From assembly GCF_036206005.1 (NCBI RefSeq), contig NZ_CP108143.1:2046001-2110000 (forward strand): a stretch of 64,000 bases of DNA, written 5' to 3'. This document shows, in pieces, positions 34,871 through 43,480 of the stretch. The stretch is from Streptomyces sp. NBC_00178. Lineage in GTDB: Bacteria > Actinomycetota > Actinomycetes > Streptomycetales > Streptomycetaceae. Within the stretch, counting starts at the first letter, position 1, and every line of letters starts with the position of its first letter. A program made the position numbers and the translations under genes. The notes beneath the pieces were generated by a model. The model worked only from the letters and a program-made list of their open reading frames with translations. It searched no databases and was not told the DNA's origin.

Positions 34871-35149
34871 TCAGCCGGGGATGAGCCCGTCGTCGCGGAG
34901 CATGGAGCGCACCTCTTCGAGGGTGGCGTCGGGTGCCGGAAGGATCAGTTCGGACGGCTCCAGGGAGTCGTCGGGGAGCGGCGAGCCGAGCTCGCGCACC
35001 TTGTCCAGGAGCGCGTGGAGCGTGGTCCGGAAGCCCGGTCCGTCACCGCTCTCCATCTCCGCGAGGAGTATGTCGTCGAGCTCGTTCAGCTCGGCGATGT
35101 GACTGTCGGCCAGGCTGACCTGGCCCTCCCCCATGATCCGTACGATCAT
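34871..35149 (-). CDS. PspA-associated protein PspAA
   Basis: 92 aa. Begins MIVRIMGEGQVSLADSHIAELNELDD and ends EVRSMLRDDGLIPG, the pattern of the small partner domain (PspAA) found behind pspA in Actinobacteria and Archaea. It lies 10 bp downstream of pspA, so it is co-transcribed. The protein is acidic and soluble. It is expected to bind PspA or membrane-stress partners; the biochemical activity is not known. Confidence 0.85.
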   Translation of the reverse strand: MIVRIMGEGQVSLADSHIAELNELDDILLAEMESGDGPGFRTTLHALLDKVRELGSPLPDDSLEPSELILPAPDATLEEVRSMLRDDGLIPG

Positions 35150-35159
35150 GACGCCGCCC

Positions 35160-35954
35160 TCACTGCTTGTCGAACTTGTGCGGGGACTGCTGCGACTGCG
35201 GTGCCGCGTCCTGCGTGCCGCCCTCGATGGCCTGCTGCTGTCCGGCGGAGCCGCCGGCCAGCTCGGCCTTCATGCGCTGGAGCTCCAGCTCCACGTCCGA
35301 ACCACCGGAGATCCGGTCCAGCTCGGCGGCGATGTCGTCCTTCGCCGTGCCGGACGGGTCGTCGAGCGCGCCCGAGGCCAGCAGTTCGTCGATGGCCCCG
35401 GCCCGCGCCTGGAGCTGCTGGGTCTTGTCCTCGGCCCGCTGGATCGCGAGGCCGACGTCGCCCATCTCCTCGGAGATGCCCGAGAAGGCCTCGCCGATCC
35501 GGGTCTGGGCCTGGGCGGCGGTGTAGGTGGCCTTGATGGTCTCCTTCTTCGTGCGGAAGGCGTCGACCTTGGCCTGGAGCCGCTGGGCCGCGAGAGTGAG
35601 CTTCTCCTCCTCGCCCTGCAGCGTCTGGTGCTGCGTCTCCAGGTCGGAGACCTGCTGCTGGAGAGCGGCGCGCCGGGACAGCGCCTCGCGGGCCAGGTCC
35701 TCGCGACCGAGCGCGAGCGCCTTGCGGCCCTGGTCCTCCAGCTTGGACGACTGGCCCTGCAGCTGGTTCAGCTGCAGCTCCAGCCGCTTGCGCGAGGTCG
35801 CCACGTCGGCGACACCGCGGCGCACCTTCTGCAGCAGTTCGAGCTGCTTCTGGTACGAGTAATCGAGGGTCTCGCGCGGATCCTCGGCCCGGTCAAGGGC
35901 CTTGTTTGCCTTCGCGCGGAAGATCATTCCCATACGCTTCATGACACCGCTCAT
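35160..35954 (-). CDS. pspA: Phage-shock protein A (PspA/IM30 family, ESCRT-III-like)
   Basis: 264 aa. N-terminal MKRMGMIFRAKANKALDRAEDPRETLDYSY is the amphipathic helix that binds damaged membrane, followed by a near-continuous coiled coil. The Gln- and Ala-rich tail ends in QSPHKFDKQ. PspA polymerises under the cytoplasmic membrane to preserve proton-motive force during envelope stress. ATG 35954 (MSGVMKRM) is taken; ATG 35942 is an alternative. The divergent partner is a DUF3043 membrane protein. Confidence 0.94.
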   Translation of the reverse strand: MSGVMKRMGMIFRAKANKALDRAEDPRETLDYSYQKQLELLQKVRRGVADVATSRKRLELQLNQLQGQSSKLEDQGRKALALGREDLAREALSRRAALQQQVSDLETQHQTLQGEEEKLTLAAQRLQAKVDAFRTKKETIKATYTAAQAQTRIGEAFSGISEEMGDVGLAIQRAEDKTQQLQARAGAIDELLASGALDDPSGTAKDDIAAELDRISGGSDVELELQRMKAELAGGSAGQQQAIEGGTQDAAPQSQQSPHKFDKQ

Positions 35955-36239
35955 GGGCTTCGCGCGCCCCCTTCTGACGGACTGAGCTCCAGCACTCCAA
36001 CAGAACCCACAGTACGGGCCCTGTCTCCATTACCGCACTGTTCGAGCACGGATGTGCTCCTCCCCAAGGACGACTGCGGCCGGTGGACGCTCCCGCCCAG
36101 GGAGTAGACGAAGATCAGGGAAAGTCGCGGCACCCGTCCGTTCTGCCCCCGTCACGCCGCTTTTCTGGACGCGGGCCGTTGCCGGATCGTTCCCGGCCGG
36201 TCCCCGGTTGTCGCGGGCGACCCCTTACCCTTGGGTTTT

Positions 36240-36839
36240 GTGTTCCGTAGCCGTTCCAAGGAAGAGAAGGCCCCCACCGACAAGGTGACGGCGGACCTCT
36301 CCAAGCAGCCCCGCGACCCCCAGGCTCCCAAAGGTCGCCCCACCCCCCGGCGCAGCGACGCCCAGACGCAGCGTCGGCGTGCCTCCAGTGGTGCGCCGGC
36401 GGACCGCAAGGAGGCCGCCAAGCGCCAGCGCGAAGCACGCCGCTCCGACATGGCCCGGCAGCGCGAGGCGCTCGCCTCGGGCGACGAGCGCTACCTGCCG
36501 GCACGCGACAAGGGCCCGGTGCGGCGCTACGTCCGTGACTTCGTGGACTCGCGCTTCTGCATCGCGGAGTGGTTCCTGCCGCTCGCGGTGATCATCCTGA
36601 TCCTCAGCGTGATCCAGGTGCAGAACATCCAGAACATCTCGCTGCTGCTCTGGCTCGGCGTGATCGTGCTGATCGTCGTCGACTCCGTCGGCCTCGGCTT
36701 CCGGCTCAAGAAGCAGCTCGCGCAGCGCTTCCCGGACACCCCGAAGCGCGGCGCGGTGGCCTACGGGCTGATGCGCACGCTGCAGATGCGCCGTCTTCGT
36801 CTGCCGAAGCCGCAGGTCAAGCGGGGAGAGCGGCCCTGA
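36240..36839 (+). CDS. DUF3043 membrane protein
   Basis: About 199 aa. The first 110 residues are very basic and hydrophilic (many Arg and Lys), then WFLPLAVIILILSVIQVQNI and LLLWLGVIVLIVVDSVGL form a hairpin of two helices, and the tail is again basic. It is the DUF3043 arrangement, conserved in Actinobacteria and of unknown function. Start is uncertain: GTG 36240 follows TACCCT (36226-36231) by 8 nt (leaderless), or TTG 36231. It overlaps the methyltransferase frame by 4 nt. Confidence 0.78.
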   Translation: MFRSRSKEEKAPTDKVTADLSKQPRDPQAPKGRPTPRRSDAQTQRRRASSGAPADRKEAAKRQREARRSDMARQREALASGDERYLPARDKGPVRRYVRDFVDSRFCIAEWFLPLAVIILILSVIQVQNIQNISLLLWLGVIVLIVVDSVGLGFRLKKQLAQRFPDTPKRGAVAYGLMRTLQMRRLRLPKPQVKRGERP

Positions 36840-37633
36840 GCACGGAGACCTCCGGCTTCACGGGGGTGTCGTCCCAGTGGCTGGACGGGCTCGGTGGACT
36901 GCGCAACACGGTCCGCCAGGAGCTCGTCGCCCGGCAGCTCGACGAGCAGATAGCCGGGCGCTTCCCCGTGGGGCAGCGGCTGCGGGTGCTGGACGTCGGC
37001 ATGGGCCAGGGCACCCAGGCCCTGCGCCTCGCGCGGGCCGGCCACTCCGTGACGGGCCTCGAGTCCGACCCCGAGATGCTGCGGTCCGCGCGGGAGTCCC
37101 TCGCGGGCGAGCCCGAGGGCATCCGGGAGCGGATGCGCCTCATCGAGGGCGACGGCCGTGACACCGGGGTGCACTTCCTGCCCGGCAGTTTCGACGTGGT
37201 CCTCTGCCACGGCGTGCTGATGTACGTCCCCGAGCCCGATCCCATGCTGGCCGGCCTGGCCCGGATGCTGGCGCCCGGCGGCCTCCTGTCGCTGCTCGTG
37301 CGCAACGCGGACGCCCTGGCGATGCGGCCCGGGACCGCGGGCGACTTCGGCGCGGCGCTCGCGGCGTTCGACTCGGACACCTACACGAACAGGCTCGGCC
37401 TCGACGTCCGGGCCGACCGGCTCGGGACGCTGCGGGACACGCTCGCCGGCATCGCGGCGCCGCTGCACGCCTGGTACGGCGTGCGCGTCTTCACGGACAA
37501 CGCGGACAACGCGGCGGAGCTGCCCGGCCCCGAGGAGCTGGCGCGGGTGTTCGCCGCCGAGGACCGCGCGGGGCGCACCGACCCCTACCGCGGGATCGCC
37601 GCCCTGCTGCACCTGTGCGGGGTACGCGGCTGA
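36836..37633 (+). CDS. SAM-dependent methyltransferase, CTG start likely
   Basis: 265 aa class I methyltransferase with LRVLDVGMGQGTQALRLA (motif I), GLESDPEML, and SFDVVLCHGVLMYVPEPDP (post I/II). The reading frame overlaps the DUF3043 stop as CTGA, and GGGGAGAG lies 7 nt before CTG 36836; no ATG, GTG or TTG is in frame until GTG 36866. The sequence after CTG is STETSGFTGVSSQW, which reads like a real N-terminus. The fold resembles CmoA/UbiE-like enzymes, but the substrate is unknown. Confidence 0.82.
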   Translation: MSTETSGFTGVSSQWLDGLGGLRNTVRQELVARQLDEQIAGRFPVGQRLRVLDVGMGQGTQALRLARAGHSVTGLESDPEMLRSARESLAGEPEGIRERMRLIEGDGRDTGVHFLPGSFDVVLCHGVLMYVPEPDPMLAGLARMLAPGGLLSLLVRNADALAMRPGTAGDFGAALAAFDSDTYTNRLGLDVRADRLGTLRDTLAGIAAPLHAWYGVRVFTDNADNAAELPGPEELARVFAAEDRAGRTDPYRGIAALLHLCGVRG

Positions 37634-37707
37634 ACCGCGCCCGGGCGTACGCCTGATCGGCCCACCAGCGCAGGGCACCGGCTCCGTGGCCCGGCGATAC
37701 TCCGGGC

Positions 37708-38781
37708 ATGGACGCATCGCCGTACCGAAGCCGTGTACGCCGCTTCCTCGTGCCGTCGGCCGCCGCCGTGTGCGCGGCCGTCCTGGCGGGGGGCTGTTCG
37801 GGGCCCGGCCCCGCACCGGCTGCGGCTCCGGCGCGGCAGGGGGTGGTGTCGCGGGCGGCCGGTGACCTCGAGGACCAGTACCAGGCGGTCATCAAGGACG
37901 TGCTGCCCTCCGTGGTGCAGATCGCCGCCGGGGACGGGCTCGGATCGGGCATCGTCTACGACGACAAGGGCCACATCGTCACGAACGCGCACGTCGTGGG
38001 CAGCGAGAAGACCTTCGACGTCAGCGTCGCGACCGGTGAGAAGGAGCTGAAGGCCACGCTGGTCTCCTCCTATCCGGAGCAGGACCTGGCGGTCGTCAAG
38101 CTCGACAACGTGCCCGAGGGGCTGCGCGCCGCGCGTTTCGGTGACACCGACACCGTCGAGGTGGGGCAGATCGTCCTGGCGATGGGTTCCCCGCTCGGGC
38201 TGTCCAGCAGCGTCACCCAGGGCATCGTCTCGGCCGTGGGCCGGACCGTCAGCGAGAGCGCGTCCGGCGGCGGCACGGGGGCGACGCTCGTCGACATGGT
38301 GCAGACGTCGGCGGCCATCAACCCCGGCAACAGCGGCGGCGCGCTGGTCAACCTCGACAGCGAGGTGATCGGCATCCCGACGCTCGCGGCAACCGATCCC
38401 CAGCTGGGCGAGGGCGCGGCACCGGGGATCGGTTTCGCGATCCCCGTCTCCATGGTCCGCACGGTCGCCGACCAGATCATCGAGTCGGGCAAGGTCACCG
38501 ACTCGGGCCGGGCGGCGCTGAACATCACGGGCCGCACGGTCGTCGACGACGAGTACCGGCCGGCGGGCGTCGCGATCGTCAGCGTCCAGAAGGGCGGCGC
38601 GGCCGCCGGTGCGGGTCTGCGCGTCGGGGACGTCATCACCCGGATCGGCGACGACCGGGTCACCACCATCACCTCGCTCTCGGAGGCGCTGGCGGACGAC
38701 GAGCCCGGCGAGAAGGTCACCGTGGCGTACACCCGGGGGGACGCGAAGAAGACGGTCCAGGTCACCCTGGGCGAGATCTAG
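37708..38781 (+). CDS. HtrA/DegP-like serine protease lipoprotein with PDZ domain
   Basis: 357 aa. N-terminal lipobox LAGGC, then a trypsin-like domain with catalytic His in IVTNAHVV, Asp in QDLAVVKLD and Ser in NPGNSGGALVNLDSEVIG, and a C-terminal PDZ (about 270-350, AGVGLRVGDVITRIGD-like). It should act outside the membrane in protein quality control. GATACT (37696-37701) ends 6 nt before ATG, so leaderless. It is not coupled to the upstream methyltransferase. Confidence 0.93.
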   Translation: MDASPYRSRVRRFLVPSAAAVCAAVLAGGCSGPGPAPAAAPARQGVVSRAAGDLEDQYQAVIKDVLPSVVQIAAGDGLGSGIVYDDKGHIVTNAHVVGSEKTFDVSVATGEKELKATLVSSYPEQDLAVVKLDNVPEGLRAARFGDTDTVEVGQIVLAMGSPLGLSSSVTQGIVSAVGRTVSESASGGGTGATLVDMVQTSAAINPGNSGGALVNLDSEVIGIPTLAATDPQLGEGAAPGIGFAIPVSMVRTVADQIIESGKVTDSGRAALNITGRTVVDDEYRPAGVAIVSVQKGGAAAGAGLRVGDVITRIGDDRVTTITSLSEALADDEPGEKVTVAYTRGDAKKTVQVTLGEI

Positions 38782-38833
38782 GGTCCTGCGGCCGGGACCG
38801 CGGGGCCCGTCCGGCGCCGGGAACCGGTGGTGC

Positions 38834-38860
38834 CCCGCCCGGACACCGGGTCCGGGCGGG
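38834..38860. terminator. Terminator between convergent genes
   Basis: 10-bp perfect arms, 38834-38843 and 38851-38860, between the protease and the 67-aa gene. Confidence 0.7.
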
Positions 38861-38870
38861 TCCGGGAGCC

Positions 38871-39074
38871 TCAGTCGGCCTGGAGACTCATGGGTCCGTA
38901 GATCTTCGTCGCGTCCTCGAAGAGCGTCACCTGGTGCGCACCGCCTTCCAGGAGTTCCTTCCAGAACTCACCGATCCAGGACTCCGCGTCGCCCTGCGTC
39001 GTGAACTCCTCCGGCTGCAGCGCCGGCTCCGTCTCCGTACCGTCGGACTTCTCGAACCGCCACGTCCACGCCAT
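38871..39074 (-). CDS. 67-aa conserved-looking protein of unknown function
   Basis: Start ATG 39074 (MAWTWRFEKSDG) has an ideal AGGAGG 5 nt upstream. No family is recognised. It has no cysteine and no membrane segment, is acidic, and reads like a small single domain with beta strands (AWTWRFEKSDG, QVTLFEDATKIYGPM) and a helix (AESWIGEFWKELLEGG). Codon usage fits neighbours. Divergent from the MBL-CobU gene. Confidence 0.72.
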   Translation of the reverse strand: MAWTWRFEKSDGTETEPALQPEEFTTQGDAESWIGEFWKELLEGGAHQVTLFEDATKIYGPMSLQAD

Positions 39075-39160
39075 GTCCGCCTCCTGGGTCACGTTGCTCC
39101 CCGAAGACTAGTGGGTGTGCCGGGCGCGCAGGTGCTTCACGGACACGGGAGGATCGGAGC

Positions 39161-40363
39161 GTGGAACTGACTCTGCTCGGCACCGGAGCCCCCGACGGGC
39201 TGCCGCGGCCCGACTGCCCGTGCGCCGTATGCGCGTCGTCCCGCGGTGCGCGGGCCCGCGCCGCCACCGCGCTGCTCGTCGACGACGCCCTGCTGCTGGA
39301 TCTCACCCCGGGAGCCGTGTTCGCCGCGGCGCGCGCCGGCCGTTCGCTCTCGGGCGTGCGCCAGGTGCTGCTGACCCATCCTCATGACGGGCCGGCGGTG
39401 GAGCTGCCCGCCTCCCTGCCCGCCGCCGGACGGGTGCCGGACGGCCAGGAGCTGACGCTGATCAGCGGCCACCGGGTCCGGGCCATGGCGATGGACGCGC
39501 CCGGCACCGGATACGAGGTGACGTCGCCGGAGGGCGAGCGCCTGCTCTACCTGCCTCCCGGGGCCTCCCCCGCCGGTCTGGCCGATCCGTTCGCCGAGCC
39601 CTACGACATGGTCGTGTGCGACGTGACCGGCAGGCCGGACGCCGTGGCCAGGCTGCGCGCCGTCGGGGCGGTCACCACCGCCACCGAGGTCGTCGCGGTC
39701 CACCTGGACCACGACGCGCCGCCGGGCGCCGAACTGGACCGGCGGCTCGCGGCCGCCGGGGCCCGGGCCGTGCCGGACGGGACGACCCTGCCGGTCGGCG
39801 CGTACCACGCGGTACCCGAGGTGCCCCGGCGCACGCTGGTGACCGGCGGGGCGCGGTCGGGGAAGTCGGTGGAGGCCGAGCAGCGCCTCGAGACGTATCC
39901 CGAGGTGGTGTACGTCGCGACCGGCGGCCGGCGGCAGGGCGACACGGAGTGGGAGGCCCGGATCGGCCTGCACCGGGAACGCAGGCCGGCGGCGTGGCGC
40001 ACCGAGGAGACGTGCGAGCTGGCGGGGCTGCTGGAACAGGACGGGCCGCCCCTGCTGATCGACTGCCTGTCGCTGTGGCTGACGGACGCCATGGACCGGG
40101 TGGACGCGTGGGACGACACCGGGTGGACGGACGGCGGGCAGGCGAAGCTGCGCGAGCGGGTCGCGGAACTGGTCCGCGCGGTGCGCGGGACGCGTCGCAC
40201 GGTCGTCGCGGTGACCAACGAGGCCGGGTCGGGCGTGGTCCCGGCGACGGCCTCCGGCCGCCGTTTCCGTGACGAACTGGGCCGTCTGAACGCGGCGTTC
40301 GCCGCCGAGTGCGAGGAGGTGCTGCTGGTGGTGGCCGGGCGGGCCCTGGTGCTGCGCGGCTGA
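39161..40363 (+). CDS. cobU: Fusion: degenerate metallo-beta-lactamase-like domain + adenosylcobinamide kinase/guanylyltransferase (CobU)
   Basis: 400 aa. Residues 1-215 look like a PhnP-type MBL domain (LLGTGAPDG, CPCAVC), but the metal motif is THPHDGP instead of HxHxDH, so hydrolysis is doubtful. Residues about 225-400 are CobU: P-loop GGARSGKS, the guanylylation-site His in GLHRERR, and TNEAGSGVVP. CobU phosphorylates adenosylcobinamide and attaches GMP, a step in the lower-loop assembly of cobalamin. GTG 39161 has GGGAGG upstream. cobT follows in the same direction, and cobS lies 2 kb on. Confidence 0.88.
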   Translation: MELTLLGTGAPDGLPRPDCPCAVCASSRGARARAATALLVDDALLLDLTPGAVFAAARAGRSLSGVRQVLLTHPHDGPAVELPASLPAAGRVPDGQELTLISGHRVRAMAMDAPGTGYEVTSPEGERLLYLPPGASPAGLADPFAEPYDMVVCDVTGRPDAVARLRAVGAVTTATEVVAVHLDHDAPPGAELDRRLAAAGARAVPDGTTLPVGAYHAVPEVPRRTLVTGGARSGKSVEAEQRLETYPEVVYVATGGRRQGDTEWEARIGLHRERRPAAWRTEETCELAGLLEQDGPPLLIDCLSLWLTDAMDRVDAWDDTGWTDGGQAKLRERVAELVRAVRGTRRTVVAVTNEAGSGVVPATASGRRFRDELGRLNAAFAAECEEVLLVVAGRALVLRG

Positions 40364-40398
40364 TCGCCGTGGGTGCGGGGACGGGGATGTGCGCGGGG

Positions 40399-40421
40399 CT
40401 GCCGGGTACTGTTCCCGGCAG
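40399..40421 (+). other. Hairpin between cobU and cobT
   Basis: CTGCCGGG/CCCGGCAG stem (40399-40406 and 40414-40421) with flanking partial pairing (GGGGCT/GAGCCCT). It could terminate cobU transcription or control cobT; I cannot recognise a B12 aptamer in the 112-nt gap. Confidence 0.5.
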
Positions 40422-40475
40422 GAGCCCTCAGCGGGGTTCCGGCCCACCCTGTGACGACCCGCGAGGCAGACCCCC

Positions 40476-41624
40476 GTGAATCTGGACGACTTCTCCGACC
40501 TGATCGAACGCCCCGACGGGGGTGTGCGGCGTGACGCCGAGGAACGCCGGGAGCGGCTGGCCGTGCCCGTGGGCGCGCTCGGCAGGCTCGACGAACTGGG
40601 TGAATGGCTGTCGGCCGCCCAGCAGTCGGTACCGGTCAAGCCGGTGGACCACCCGCGCGTCGTGCTGTTCGCCGGTGACCACGGGGTCGCCGGGCTGGGG
40701 GTCTCCGGCCGGGCCGCCGGGACCGCGCACCGGCTGGTACGGGCGACGCTGGACGGCGCCACCCCCGTCGCCGTGCTGGCCCGCCGCTTCTCCGTGCCCG
40801 TACGGATCGTGGACGCCGGCCTGGACTGCGACCCCGGGCTGCTGCCGGACGCCGTGGTGCGCGACCGCGTGCGACGGGGCAGCGGCCGGATCGACGTCGA
40901 GGACGCGCTCACGGCCGAGGAGGCCGAGCGGGCCGTACGCCTCGGGATGCGCGTCGCGGACGAGGAGGCCGACTCCGGCACGGACCTGGTGGTGCTGGGT
41001 GACCTCAGTGTCGGCGGCACGACGGCGGCCTCGACGCTGATCGCCGCCCTGTGCGGCACGGACGCCTCGGTGGTGACGGGGCGCGGCGGCGCCGGCATCG
41101 ACGACCTGGCGTGGATGCGCAAGTGCGCGGCGATCCGGGACGCGCTGCGGCGGGCCCGCCCGGTGCTCGGGGACCAGTTGGAGCTGCTGGCGGCGGTGGG
41201 CGGCGCGGATCTGGCGGCGATGACCGGCTTCCTGCTGCAGAGCGCGGTGCGCCGGATGCCCGTGATACTGGACGGCGTGGTCGCGGCCGCGTGCGCGCTG
41301 GTGGCCCAGCGCGCGGCCTTCCGGGCCCCCGACTGGTGGCTCGCCGGCCAGGTGAGCGGTGAGCCCGCGCAGGCGAAGGCGCTGGACCGGATGGCCCTGA
41401 CCCCGCTGTTGGACCACGGGGTGACGGTCGGTGAGGGAAGCGGCGCGCTGCTGGCGCTCCCCCTCGTGCAGGCCGCCGCGGCGCTCGCGGCGGAACTCCC
41501 CGAGCGGGAGCAGGAGTCGGCCGGGGACGGGGCGAAGCCCTCGGAGGACGCCGGGCAGGAAACGGGGTCCGCCGGGGACAGCGAGGCGCCCGGGGACCCG
41601 CGGCCGGCCGGGACGACCGCCTGA
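40476..41624 (+). CDS. cobT: Nicotinate-nucleotide-dimethylbenzimidazole phosphoribosyltransferase
   Basis: 382 aa. Activates dimethylbenzimidazole to alpha-ribazole phosphate for the lower ligand of cobalamin. Landmarks: LFAGDHGVAGLGVSG near residue 65, VLGDLSVGGTTAAS, GRGGAGIDDL, AMTGFLLQSAVRRMPVILDGVV, and the catalytic Glu region GEGSGALLALPLVQAAAAL. Start GTG 40476 (VNLDDFSDL) gives normal family length. The C-terminal 40 residues are an acidic, low-complexity tail. The gene is downstream of cobU in a probable cob cluster. Confidence 0.95.
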   Translation: MNLDDFSDLIERPDGGVRRDAEERRERLAVPVGALGRLDELGEWLSAAQQSVPVKPVDHPRVVLFAGDHGVAGLGVSGRAAGTAHRLVRATLDGATPVAVLARRFSVPVRIVDAGLDCDPGLLPDAVVRDRVRRGSGRIDVEDALTAEEAERAVRLGMRVADEEADSGTDLVVLGDLSVGGTTAASTLIAALCGTDASVVTGRGGAGIDDLAWMRKCAAIRDALRRARPVLGDQLELLAAVGGADLAAMTGFLLQSAVRRMPVILDGVVAAACALVAQRAAFRAPDWWLAGQVSGEPAQAKALDRMALTPLLDHGVTVGEGSGALLALPLVQAAAALAAELPEREQESAGDGAKPSEDAGQETGSAGDSEAPGDPRPAGTTA

Positions 41625-41629
41625 GCGTC

Positions 41630-42403
41630 TCAGGGACCGGGGCCGGGCCGGGGCCCCGGGAGCGGGGTCCTGTCCGGGGCCCCGCCGATCAGGTCCTGGA
41701 AGCGGCGCCGGGGACCGGCCCAGCGGACGTCGTGGTGATACGCCCTCAGGACCGCTCTGGCACGGGCCCGGTGGCGGCGGCGGTAGAAGCGCTTCGCCCA
41801 GAACGAGGCGGGCCTCGCCAGCCGGATCGCCCCGATGAGCGCGATGAACGGGATGAGCGTCCCGATCACCGCCATCCGGGCCTTGCCCTTGAACAGGGCG
41901 GTCAGCACGAAGCCGAAGTTGCAGATGTAGGTCAGGACGACGCCGGTCCTGCTCTGCTGCTCCTCACCCGTCAGCTCGTCCACGCCGAGCGGTGAGAACC
42001 CGAGCAGCACGAGCAGGACGAGCGAGGCGGTGAGGACGACGACCTCCACGCTCTGCCGGCCCTCCTCGGTCCAGTACACGTCGTCCAGGTGCAGGATCAG
42101 GGCGAACTCGTCGAGCACGAGGCCCGCGCCGATGCCGAAGACGACCGCGAAGGCCCCGGCGGCCACGCCCTGCTGGCCGCTCGCGACCGCGCCGAACCCT
42201 CCGACCACCGAGAGCACGACGCCGGGCACCACGTGGTGGACGTGAACCCCGCCGGGCGTGATGTTGCGGAACGGCCCCTTCCCCGCCCTGATCATGCGGG
42301 TGATCATCCGGGTGACGGCGAAGGTCAGGACGAAGGCGCTGAGGGCGATCAGCAGCGGGAGCTTGCCCGGTTCGACGATGTTCTGCTGGAACCAGTGACC
42401 CAT
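41630..42403 (-). CDS. Integral membrane protein of unknown function
   Basis: 257 aa with about six helices. The start ATG 42403 has GGTGGAGG 5 nt upstream, whereas an open frame continues to 43177 through the antisense of cobS. A short N-terminal cytoplasmic end is followed by ITPGGVHVHHVVPGVVLS and LDEFALILHLDDVYWTEEGRQS, a conserved-looking His/Asp/Glu-rich segment that could bind metal. The C-terminus is basic then proline-rich. Convergent with cobT (5-bp gap) and divergent from cobS. No function can be assigned. Confidence 0.78.
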   Translation of the reverse strand: MGHWFQQNIVEPGKLPLLIALSAFVLTFAVTRMITRMIRAGKGPFRNITPGGVHVHHVVPGVVLSVVGGFGAVASGQQGVAAGAFAVVFGIGAGLVLDEFALILHLDDVYWTEEGRQSVEVVVLTASLVLLVLLGFSPLGVDELTGEEQQSRTGVVLTYICNFGFVLTALFKGKARMAVIGTLIPFIALIGAIRLARPASFWAKRFYRRRHRARARAVLRAYHHDVRWAGPRRRFQDLIGGAPDRTPLPGPRPGPGP

Positions 42404-42490
42404 GCCACCTCCACCCGGAGACCCACCTATGCGGCTTTCGAGCCACTTTGCCCCATCTGGCGCCCGGTCACACCGGCTAGCGTGCGCGCG

Positions 42491-43273
42491 GTGACCTCCC
42501 TGAACAGCCACGGCCTGCGTTTCGCCTTCGGCACCCTGACCGCGCTCCCCGTCCGCGTCACCCGCTGGGACCGCCGGACCGCCCGCGCCGGCATGCTGTG
42601 CGCTCCGCTCGCCGGGCTCGCCGTGGGCCTGCTCGCCGCCGTCCCCGGGAGTCTGCTGCTGCTCGGCGGGGCGGGGCCGCTGGCGGCGGCGGTCGCCTCG
42701 GCCGCGCTCCCGGCCGCGGTGACCAGGGGGCTGCACCTGGACGGTCTCGCGGACACCGCCGACGGGCTCGGCAGCGCGAAGCCCGCCGAGGCGGCGCTGC
42801 GCATCATGAAGCAGTCGGACATCGGCCCGTTCGGCGTCGTCACCTTGCTGTTCGTGCTGCTGGGCCAGGTCGCCGCCCTCTTCGAGCTCTACGGCCGGGG
42901 GTGGGCCGACGGCGCGCTGGGCACGGTGGCCGCCGCCGTCACGGCCAGGCTCGCGCTGACGCTCGCCTCGCGCCGCGGTGTCCCGGCGGCGCGGCCGGAG
43001 GGCCTGGGCGCGGCGGTCGCGGAGACGGTGCCGCCGCTGCGCGCGATGGCCGTGGCCTGCGCCGTGGTCGCCTGCTGCGCCGGGGCCGGCGTCCTGCTGG
43101 GCGGACCCGGCGCGGCACTCCACCAGGCGCTCGCCGCCCTGGCGGGCGCCGGAGCGGCGCACCTGATGCTGCGTCACTGCGTGCGGCGCCTCGGCGGGGT
43201 GACCGGAGACGTGTTCGGCGCGCTGGAGGAGACCGCCGCCACCACGGCCCTCCTGGTGCTCGCACTGGGCTGA
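42491..43273 (+). CDS. cobS: Adenosylcobinamide-GDP ribazoletransferase (cobalamin synthase)
   Basis: 260 aa integral membrane enzyme joining adenosylcobinamide-GDP with alpha-ribazole (phosphate). The signatures are GLHLDGLADTADGLG and RIMKQSDIGPFGVVTL, with several helices. GTG 42491 follows a TAGCGT (42478-42483) by 7 nt, a leaderless start; GTG 42482 is a less likely alternative. A 28-bp palindrome terminator follows. With CobU and CobT it completes the lower-loop steps. Confidence 0.94.
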   Translation: MTSLNSHGLRFAFGTLTALPVRVTRWDRRTARAGMLCAPLAGLAVGLLAAVPGSLLLLGGAGPLAAAVASAALPAAVTRGLHLDGLADTADGLGSAKPAEAALRIMKQSDIGPFGVVTLLFVLLGQVAALFELYGRGWADGALGTVAAAVTARLALTLASRRGVPAARPEGLGAAVAETVPPLRAMAVACAVVACCAGAGVLLGGPGAALHQALAALAGAGAAHLMLRHCVRRLGGVTGDVFGALEETAATTALLVLALG

Positions 43274-43287
43274 CCGCCCCGCCCGCA

Positions 43288-43315
43288 GGCCGCCCGCAGG
43301 GCCCTGCGGGCGGCC
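43288..43315. terminator. Palindromic terminator behind cobS
   Basis: A 28-bp perfect palindrome (14-bp arms, 43288-43301 and 43302-43315) in the cobS-pepA gap. The gap 43274-43480 holds nothing else I can identify. Confidence 0.72.
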
Positions 43316-43480
43316 GCCGCGGGCGCCGAGCCCGGCGGACGGGCCCGCCCCCGTGAGGCCGGGACTCGGGCGCGCGTAGGCTCATATCCGGCACATCGCG
43401 GCGGTGTCCACGATGCGCCGGGCCCGGTCGGCCCACCCCTCGACCGGCACACAACTCAACGAAAGCGAGATTTCACCACC

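Noticed and set aside
40364..40475. Cobalamin riboswitch before cobT
   Set aside because: No B12-box or GCCACTG core could be found; only a simple hairpin.
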